A stretch of DNA of 64,000 bases from an uncultured bacterium (GTDB taxonomy: Bacteria > Planctomycetota > UBA1135 > GCA-002686595), in contig CALJGV010000032.1 in the NCBI GenBank assembly GCA_938075305.1, positions 1 through 64,000 of the forward strand. Direction: 5' to 3'. The notes beneath the pieces are model-generated. The model had not been told where the DNA came from. It worked only from the letters and a program-made list of their open reading frames with translations, and did not search any database. Below, one piece after another: positions 58,671-64,000 of this stretch; position 1 is the stretch's first letter; the number at the start of each line of letters is the position of its first letter. Both the position numbers and the translations under genes were made by a program.

Positions 58671-58699
58671 GGAACCCCACCTCCCTCATCATCGTCTAA
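58671..58699 (+). promoter_or_regulatory. ECF-type promoter upstream of the sigma-factor gene
   Basis: GGAAC (58671-58675), a 17-bp spacer and CGTCTAA (58693-58699) match the standard ECF sigma -35/-10 layout. The predicted start of transcription is about 7 nt before the ATG at 58713. This implies that the sigma factor activates its own operon. Confidence 0.7.
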
Positions 58700-58712
58700 T
58701 GATGCCTACGGT

Positions 58713-59345
58713 ATGCCTGGACCCCTCAAGACTGACCCCGACCGCGACCTGATCCTCGAGTGCCAGCGCTCGTTGGGAGAGGGCTTTGGCGGGGCGTTCA
58801 GGGAGGTCTACGAGCTCTACAAGGACCGCGTCTACAACGTCTGCTACCGGGTGACCGGGAACGCAACCGATGCCCTGGACGCCTCGCAGGAGACGTTCGG
58901 CATCGTCCACCGGAAGATCGGGGCCTTCCGATTCGAGTCTCGCTTCTCCAGCTGGGTCTACCGGATCGCGGTCAACGCCAGCATCGACATCAAGCGCCGT
59001 GCGGCCTCCCGGTCCCTGACCTCACTCGAGGCGCTGCAGGCCCCCCTCGATCGCGAGGGCGGTGCGTTCGATGTCGAGGACGAGCGGACCGAGGCTCCGA
59101 CGGCCTTCGCCTCTCGCCACGAGCTGGAGAAGGATATCCAGCGGGCCATCGACCGCCTCTCCCCCAAGATGCGCGCGATCATCGTCCTGCGCTACCTGGA
59201 GAGTCTCAGCTACGACGAGATCGCCGAGACCCTGGACATCTCCCTCGGGACCGTGAAGTCTCGTCTCTCTCGGGCCCACGCTGCTCTGGACCGAGAGCTC
59301 ACTCCGATTGTCGACCGTCACTTCATTCACGAAGAAGGTCGCTGA
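58713..59345 (+). CDS. ECF (RpoE-like) sigma factor
   Basis: 210 residues. Region 2 reads FREVYELYKDRVYNVCYRVTGNATDALDASQETF and FRFESRFSSWVYRIAVNASID, region 4 reads IQRAIDRLSPKMRAIIVLRYLESLSYDEIAETLDISLGTVKSRLSRA (both given in part). An acidic linker lies between. It directs RNA polymerase to promoters such as the GGAAC-N17-CGTCTAA just upstream of itself. The following genes encode an anti-sigma-like membrane protein and an RseB-like lipoprotein, so it is probably released by an envelope stress signal. Confidence 0.93.
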   Translation: MPGPLKTDPDRDLILECQRSLGEGFGGAFREVYELYKDRVYNVCYRVTGNATDALDASQETFGIVHRKIGAFRFESRFSSWVYRIAVNASIDIKRRAASRSLTSLEALQAPLDREGGAFDVEDERTEAPTAFASRHELEKDIQRAIDRLSPKMRAIIVLRYLESLSYDEIAETLDISLGTVKSRLSRAHAALDRELTPIVDRHFIHEEGR

Positions 59346-59391
59346 CGACCGCCAGATCCTGCCGATCTCGCTCCTGCCAATACTCTTCCCC

Positions 59392-60147
59392 ATGTCCTCC
59401 GCATCCGATCCCCAAGAAGATCGCTTCGAGCCCACTCTCCCCGAGTCGTGGCTCTGCGAGGTCTTCGCCCCTGCCGAAGAGCGGGGGTCCAGCGACGGTT
59501 CTCTGGAGGGTCACCGGGAGGCTCTGCTGGTGGACGGCGCGCCGCCCAGTGAGGAGCAGCTGCGGGCGCTGACCGCAGCACGGGGTCACCTCCGTGCGCT
59601 CCGCTCCCTCCCGAGGCTGGGCGCTCCCGAGGAGCTCGAGGGCCGCGTGGTCGCGAGCCTCGAGGCCGGGTTCCGGCAGGATCGCGCCGCCGGCCTGCTG
59701 TCTGGGCTCGAGGCGCGGACCGCTCCGGAGGAGCTCGCTCCGCTGGTTCAGGCGCGGGTCGAGGAGAACCTCGAAGGTGTCGGGGCGCCCGCAGTCCTTG
59801 AGCGACTGGTCGGGGAGCGAGTCGCGGCGCCCGAGAAGGGCATGATCGAGAGCATGGCGAGGCGCCTCGATCGCAAGGCGGCGCCCCATGAGCTCGATGA
59901 GCGGGTCCGCGGGTCCGCCCCCACGTCCCCCATCGGCGGCCGAGTCCGTCGTTTCGCGGTCCTCTTCGGAGCCGCGGCGATGGTCCTCGTTGCCGTTCGA
60001 CTGGTCGTGGAGCCGGCGAAGCCCGGCCCCAGCGGCCCCACCTTCAAGATCATTCGCGTCGACTCCCTGGAGTCGGTGAGCGCCTCCGCCCTCGACCGCG
60101 CCTTCCTCGGCTCTCTCACCGGTGAGTACCCGGGAGGTGCCCGATGA
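59392..60147 (+). CDS. Probable anti-sigma factor with one membrane helix and helical repeats
   Basis: 251 residues. A single membrane helix is predicted near residues 188-205 (FAVLFGAAAMVLVAV). The cytoplasmic part has a repeated helical motif at roughly 30-35-residue intervals: APEELEGRVVASLE, APEELAPLVQARVEENL, APAVLERLVGERV and APHELDERVRG. No zinc-finger HxxxCxxC motif is visible, so it is not a classic ZAS anti-sigma. Position between an ECF sigma and an RseB-like gene is the main evidence for the role. The start at 59392 is used because TACTCT lies 5 nt upstream; a start at 59308 inside the sigma gene is possible but less likely. Confidence 0.65.
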   Translation: MSSASDPQEDRFEPTLPESWLCEVFAPAEERGSSDGSLEGHREALLVDGAPPSEEQLRALTAARGHLRALRSLPRLGAPEELEGRVVASLEAGFRQDRAAGLLSGLEARTAPEELAPLVQARVEENLEGVGAPAVLERLVGERVAAPEKGMIESMARRLDRKAAPHELDERVRGSAPTSPIGGRVRRFAVLFGAAAMVLVAVRLVVEPAKPGPSGPTFKIIRVDSLESVSASALDRAFLGSLTGEYPGGAR

Positions 60148-61175
60148 TGTCCCGTCGGATGGCGACGTTGCTCGGGGTGGTCACCCTGGGGCTCGTGGGC
60201 TGCAGCGTGGATCCCCAGGGCGCTGGAGGTGAGGGGGCTCCCACAACCGCGGAGTCCTCCAGCGGGAGCCTGCCGCCCTTCCTCGACCTGGTCGTTCGCG
60301 CGAAGGACAACACGCCCTTCCGCGGCACCCGGCGCTTCCGATTGGTGAAGGGACAGGGTGTGCTCGAGGTCCGAGAGGACGTGGGCGCCGACGGCACCGG
60401 TCAGTTCGCCATCGAGCTGCTCGACACCGTCTCGCTGCTCCCCGACACCGACCCTGTGTCTTTCCCGCTGGTGCACGAGAACGCCGCGCGCTTCCAATGG
60501 CAGATGCGCGACTTCCGCATCTGGAGCCTCCAGCAAGCCAGCGCCAACTACTCGATCAACCTGCTCGCCACGCCGCCGCCGGTCGCCGGGATCCCCTGCG
60601 AGCGCGTCGAGTTCGTGCGCTTCTCCAGCCCTGGGGAGCGCCCGGGGCACTTCGAGGCCGACATCGACCCCACCACCGGCTTCGTCCTCGCCTGGAGGGA
60701 GTTCGACGAGTTCCAGCAGCCCGTGGCCGAGTCGGTCTTCGAGACCTTCGCCTACGGCGGTGACGTGAGCAACCTGAGCCTGAGCCGGCGGTCGTTCGCG
60801 GCCCAGCCCCTCGACCTCAACTCATCGCTCTCGTCGCAGGTCGGCGCAGAGGTCTTCGTCCCCGACGTCTTCCCGTCCGGCTACGAGCTGGTGGGCGGCG
60901 AGGTCCTGACCATCCCGAACCTGCCCTCGCTGAGCTCCTCCGCGCTGCTCCAGCCCGGGTCCTGGGTCCGCCTGATGGCCTCGGACGGCATCCAGACCCT
61001 GAGCTTCGCTCACTCGGTCTCCCAGGCGGTGTCGAGCTCTGCTCCGGGTGACCTCCGCGTCGTATCGCTGGGGGACTGGGAGGTGGGCTTCGGGGAGTTC
61101 GGCGGGACCCGCTTCGTGGTCGCCGGTCGGGTGAAGGTCTCTAGCCTCGCCAGCGTGGTCCAGTCCGCCTTCTGA
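60144..61175 (+). CDS. RseB-like lipoprotein, probable regulator of the ECF pathway
   Basis: 343 residues overlapping the previous stop by ATGA. A lipobox ends at Cys20 (LGLVGC). The mature part has an RseB/MucB-type pattern: PFRGTRRFRLVKGQGVLEVREDV as first strand pair, VEFVRFSSPGERPGHFEADIDPTTGFVLAWREFD as the LolA-like core, and a smaller second domain beginning VFVPDVFPSGYELVGGEVL (all read in part). In E. coli RseB binds lipid signals and protects the anti-sigma factor from proteolysis, but is not itself lipidated. Here lipid attachment would fix the sensor to a membrane. Confidence 0.7.
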   Translation: MMSRRMATLLGVVTLGLVGCSVDPQGAGGEGAPTTAESSSGSLPPFLDLVVRAKDNTPFRGTRRFRLVKGQGVLEVREDVGADGTGQFAIELLDTVSLLPDTDPVSFPLVHENAARFQWQMRDFRIWSLQQASANYSINLLATPPPVAGIPCERVEFVRFSSPGERPGHFEADIDPTTGFVLAWREFDEFQQPVAESVFETFAYGGDVSNLSLSRRSFAAQPLDLNSSLSSQVGAEVFVPDVFPSGYELVGGEVLTIPNLPSLSSSALLQPGSWVRLMASDGIQTLSFAHSVSQAVSSSAPGDLRVVSLGDWEVGFGEFGGTRFVVAGRVKVSSLASVVQSAF

Positions 61176-61286
61176 TCCTGGGCCTCGCGCCCTGGCGGTG
61201 GTGGTCCCGTATCGGGGCATTGACTGGCTCCCAGGGGGAATCAGCTGCCCTCAAGACGGTCTTGCGACCCCAGCCCACGGGCGGGG

Positions 61287-61292
61287 TAGATT
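61287..61292 (+). promoter_or_regulatory. -10-like hexamer TAGATT with -35 candidate TTGCGA
   Basis: TTGCGA (61262-61267) and TAGATT are 19 bp apart, upstream of the ATG at 61347. The dyad CAAGAC-G-GTCTTG (61252-61264) overlaps the -35 and may be an operator. Confidence 0.4.
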
Positions 61293-61346
61293 TGTGTGCG
61301 TCGGGAATGGTCCCGCTCGCACCAAGCACTCCCGACCCCGCTGACG

Positions 61347-61787
61347 ATGTCTGACGAGCCCTTCAAGGAAACCGACCTCGAGTCCCCCGAGTACCGGGAG
61401 CGCCTCATGCGCAAGCTCAACACCCTGATCGCCGTCCTGGAGGTCGCGAGTGCCAAGGTGAAGCGGTCCCTGGACGGGCCGGACCCGGACATGGAGCGGC
61501 TGATCAAGATCCGCACCAACCTCTCCAGCACGCTGGAGGTCTGCAAGCGGGCTCGGCGTGCCCTGCAGCGGCGGGAGAGCCTCCCCGAAGGCCTGCCGGA
61601 GAACCTGGCCGAGGTGGTCCGGACGGCGGGCAAGGTGAAGCGCTTCCCCAAGCGGCTTCCGGTCGGCTCCATGGCCGAGATGAGCTCGGCCGAGGAGCGC
61701 AAGCGCTTCGAGCACATGGGGCGCATCACGCCGGCGGACCTCGCCGATGTCGATCTGGATCAGCTCTCCCTGAAGCTCCAAGGCTGA
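61347..61787 (+). CDS. Conserved-looking helical hypothetical protein
   Basis: 146 residues, mostly helical, charged and without signal peptide or membrane segment. It starts MSDEPFKETDLES and has a heptad-like stretch RLMRKLNTLIAVLEVASAKVKR, then LIKIRTNLSSTLEVCKRARRALQRR, suggesting a two-helix coiled coil. The last third is rich in Lys, Glu and Pro. Not recognised as any family. Cytoplasmic by composition. It has its own promoter candidate upstream, and the 3' side is followed by a series of dyads. Confidence 0.6.
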   Translation: MSDEPFKETDLESPEYRERLMRKLNTLIAVLEVASAKVKRSLDGPDPDMERLIKIRTNLSSTLEVCKRARRALQRRESLPEGLPENLAEVVRTAGKVKRFPKRLPVGSMAEMSSAEERKRFEHMGRITPADLADVDLDQLSLKLQG

Positions 61788-61801
61788 GGCCGACGAATTC
61801 T

Positions 61802-61886
61802 GGGATCCCCGGTAGGATCCCTGCGCGGCGCGGGCCCTCCAGCGTGGAGGCTCGCGCCTCTCCATAGGGAGGCGGGTCGACCCGCC
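61802..61886. promoter_or_regulatory. Cluster of dyads between a hypothetical gene and the MBOAT gene
   Basis: GGGATCC/GGATCCC (61802-61821), CCTCCA/TGGAGG (61836-61850), an imperfect GCCTC/GAGGC pair (about 61855-61873) and the perfect 16-bp palindrome GGCGGGTCGACCCGCC (61871-61886). The last ends 5 bp before TACCCT (61892-61897) and 14 bp before the ATG at 61901. One or more may terminate upstream transcription; the palindrome is well placed as an operator. Confidence 0.55.
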
Positions 61887-61900
61887 AGAGCTACCCTCCG

Positions 61901-63322
61901 ATGCAGTTCAACTCCTGGATCTTCCCCCTCTTCTTCGCCGTGGTCTACGCGGCGTACCTGGGGTTGGGTCCGAGGCGCTTCCGGGCGCAGAACGCGCTGC
62001 TGCTCGCCGCGAGCTACCTGTTCTATGGCTACTGGGACGCGCGCTTCCTGCTGCTGCTCGGCGTCTCGACGGTGCTCGACTTCCTGATCGGCGGTCGGCT
62101 GGATCGCACCGACGACGAGCGCGTCCGCAAGCGCCTCGTGACCCTCTCCGTGGTGATCAACCTCGGGATCCTCGGCTTCTTCAAGTACTTCGACTTCTTC
62201 ATCGACAGTACGGCGGAGCTCCTCGCGGCCCTGGGCTTCTCCGTGCACCTGCCGACCCTGCAGGTGCTGCTGCCCGTTGGCATCAGCTTCTACACCTTCC
62301 AGACGCTGAGCTACACGATCGACGTGTATCGGCGCCGGATGTCGGCGACCCGCGACTTCCTTGGCTTCGCGCTGTTCGTGAGCTTCTTCCCCCAGCTGGT
62401 GGCGGGACCCATCGAGCGCGCGGCACGCCTGCTCCCCCAGATCGAGGCGCCGAGGGAGGTCACCGCGAGCAAGGTCCAGGCCGGGCTCTGGCTGCTCGTC
62501 TGGGGCTACTTCAAGAAGACGGTCATCGCGGACCAGGCCGCCCTCGTCAGCAACCCGCTCTTCGGCGGCCAGTGGGAGTCCCTGCACGGGCTGGAGCCCT
62601 TCGTGGCCGTGCTCGGCTTCACGATCCACATCTACTGTGACTTCTCGGGCTACTCCGACATCGCCCGCGGGCTCGCGAAGTTGATGGGCTTCGAGTTCCT
62701 GCTCAACTTCCGGCTGCCCTACCTGGCGACGGGGCCCAGCGACTTCTGGCTGCGCTGGCACGTGAGCCTCTCGACCTGGCTCCGCGACTACCTCTACATC
62801 CCGCTCGGCGGCAACCGGGGCAGCCGCCTCGTCACCTACCGGAACATGTTCGTCGTGATGGCCCTCGGCGGGCTCTGGCACGGCGCCGCCTGGCCCTACA
62901 TCCTCTGGGGTAGCTACCACGGCGTGCTGCTCGTGATGGAGCGGGTGTGGGCGGACGCGCGCGGCATCGACCCCCGCCGACCACTCTCCCTGACGGGAGA
63001 GTGGACGAGGATCGTGCTCTTCTGGCCCCTGATGCTCATCGGGATGGCCGTGGTGCGCTGCACGTCGGTGGATCAGTTCTGGCACCTGTTCACCAGCCAG
63101 TCGTTCCTGCTGACCGATCGCGCCGCCGCCGGCCTCTCGAGCCTCGCCTACTTCACCTGGCCCCTCGTGGTCGTCCAGCTCTTCCAGCACGCCACCAAGG
63201 ACCTGCTGGTCCCGCTCCGACTGCCCCTCGTCCCGAGGGCCCTGCTCTTCGCCGCCCTCATTCTCGGGATGCTCGTCTTCGGCGTCCGCGAGCCCGTCGA
63301 GTTCTTCTACTTCCAGTTCTGA
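61901..63322 (+). CDS. MBOAT-family O-acyltransferase, AlgI-like
   Basis: 473 residues with ten or more membrane helices. The family blocks FFKYFDFF, LPVGISFYTFQTLSYTIDVYR, FVSFFPQLVAGPIERA, YCDFSGYSDIARGLAKLMGF and FWLRWHVSLSTWLRDYLYIPLGG are all present. The catalytic His327 lies in LGGLWHGAAW. It should pass acetyl groups across the inner membrane to a periplasmic O-acetylation partner. That partner is probably the SGNH protein encoded next, overlapping by TGATG. The target is likely a secreted polysaccharide. Confidence 0.95.
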   Translation: MQFNSWIFPLFFAVVYAAYLGLGPRRFRAQNALLLAASYLFYGYWDARFLLLLGVSTVLDFLIGGRLDRTDDERVRKRLVTLSVVINLGILGFFKYFDFFIDSTAELLAALGFSVHLPTLQVLLPVGISFYTFQTLSYTIDVYRRRMSATRDFLGFALFVSFFPQLVAGPIERAARLLPQIEAPREVTASKVQAGLWLLVWGYFKKTVIADQAALVSNPLFGGQWESLHGLEPFVAVLGFTIHIYCDFSGYSDIARGLAKLMGFEFLLNFRLPYLATGPSDFWLRWHVSLSTWLRDYLYIPLGGNRGSRLVTYRNMFVVMALGGLWHGAAWPYILWGSYHGVLLVMERVWADARGIDPRRPLSLTGEWTRIVLFWPLMLIGMAVVRCTSVDQFWHLFTSQSFLLTDRAAAGLSSLAYFTWPLVVVQLFQHATKDLLVPLRLPLVPRALLFAALILGMLVFGVREPVEFFYFQF

Positions 63323-64000
63323 TGGCCGGCATCGATCGACTTGCAGGCGAGCAGGAGCACGCCACCGGGGCCAGGGCCTTCGGCCTGATGCTGGCCCTCA
63401 CCGTGGCCGTGGTCCTCGGGGTCAACGCCGCCGCCATCCGCCTCTCGCCGGTGAGCGAGCGCACGTTCGATGGCCGCACGGTGGCGACCAAGTGGACGCT
63501 CGCCAGCGCCGGTGCGCCGGCGGGCGGCGTCGTGGCCATCGGAGACAGCAGCGGGAACTTCGCGGTGGACACGGACGTGTTGGAGGAGCGGCTCGGCGTC
63601 GAGGCGCGGAACTACTGCACCTACGGTCGCTTCCTGAACCTGGGCGCGGGGTGGTTCCTCGACCAGGCGCTGGAGGCCGCCGAGGAGCCGCCGTCGGTGG
63701 TCCTCGTGGTCATGGGCTCACGGACGTTCGCGCTGGAGGCTGACGGATTCACCTTCGCGAGCATCCCTGCGCCCATGGGCGGCTGGGGGGATCGAGTCCC
63801 CTTCGTGACGCTGCCGATGGCCGAGGCCTTCCAGTTCGCGGTGGCGCGCCTCTTCCCCCTGTACGCCCAGCACCGGAGCTTCGAGGGTGGCATCCGCAAG
63901 GGCCTCTGGCGCATCGACGGGAGCCGGCTGCCCATCGGGCCGGACGGCACCTCGGTGCTCCCGCGGGCGTACCCCAACGGCGTCGCCCCCTTCGCGGAGA
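63322..64000 (+). CDS. SGNH-type partner of the MBOAT acyltransferase, 3' end cut by window edge
   Basis: At least 226 residues visible; no stop before the window ends. The ATG overlaps the MBOAT stop (TGATG). One N-terminal membrane helix (about 18-36) is followed by VVAIGDSSGNFAVDTDVLEERL, in which Gly74-Asp75-Ser76 matches the SGNH nucleophile block, and VVLVVMGSRTFALE. This is the usual arrangement of AlgI with AlgJ/AlgX-like proteins: the MBOAT exports acetyl groups and the anchored SGNH enzyme transfers them to polymer. The rest of the catalytic set lies beyond the edge. Confidence 0.8.
   Translation, partial: MAGIDRLAGEQEHATGARAFGLMLALTVAVVLGVNAAAIRLSPVSERTFDGRTVATKWTLASAGAPAGGVVAIGDSSGNFAVDTDVLEERLGVEARNYCTYGRFLNLGAGWFLDQALEAAEEPPSVVLVVMGSRTFALEADGFTFASIPAPMGGWGDRVPFVTLPMAEAFQFAVARLFPLYAQHRSFEGGIRKGLWRIDGSRLPIGPDGTSVLPRAYPNGVAPFAE

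Noticed and set aside
1..64000. Mobile elements, phage genes, CRISPR arrays or an origin
   Set aside because: No transposase, integrase, phage structural gene, regular spaced repeats or DnaA-box cluster was seen on reading both strands.

Overview
The window is very GC-rich, gene-dense DNA of chromosomal character. I see no insertion sequence, phage, plasmid or CRISPR feature. The gene set suggests a diderm of the Planctomycetota: secreted PQQ-type beta-propellers, a sulfatase with a formylglycine-generating enzyme, many lipobox lipoproteins, carboxypeptidase-regulatory-like repeat proteins, and a secreted protein whose C-terminal module I associate from memory with planctomycetes. BamE-like, LolA-like and RseB-like lipoproteins support an outer membrane. 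The phylum is an inference; there is no rRNA here to confirm it.

Layout. 1-13.2 kb holds secreted or surface proteins: two PQQ-like propellers, a MORN-type lipoprotein, two anchored beta-sandwich proteins, a sulfatase, an FG-GAP protein and a propeller-like protein. 13.2-25 kb is mixed: Tat-exported histidine phosphatase, YtxJ bacilliredoxin with a DUF1801 protein carrying a histone-H1-like tail, PLP decarboxylase, LolA-like and BamE-like lipoproteins, FGE-type sulfatase activator, K+ channel, phospholipase D-type lipoprotein and a first MscS channel. 25.2-32.8 kb is a sugar-uptake operon (binding protein, ATPase, permease, exported aldose epimerase, short-chain dehydrogenase) followed by a CPA2 antiporter. 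32.8-38.7 kb is one giant gene joining a transglutaminase-like domain, DUF4011, an SF1 helicase and a Vsr-like nuclease. 38.7-49.4 kb has a YbaK-type deacylase, a DUF4097 lipoprotein, imuA/imuB, a second MscS channel, a secreted GH13 enzyme and trmB. 49.4-54.9 kb is a TroABCD-type Mn/Zn transporter with yedK and, upstream, a regulator made of two complete MntR units in one chain. 54.9-64 kb has an aldo/keto reductase, SGNH proteins, tRNA-Arg(CCG), an ECF sigma / anti-sigma / RseB-like operon with a recognisable ECF promoter, and an AlgI-type O-acyltransferase followed by an SGNH partner cut by the right edge.

Two signals run through the window. Many first genes of transcription units have a TANNNT hexamer exactly 6-7 nt before the start codon, which suggests leaderless transcripts. 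Genes inside operons instead overlap by ATGA, GTGA or TGATG. The strongest candidates for new biology are the single-chain MntR tandem with its operator-like site, the protease-helicase-nuclease giant, the autoregulated ECF operon with a lipidated RseB-like sensor, and the leaderless promoter architecture.
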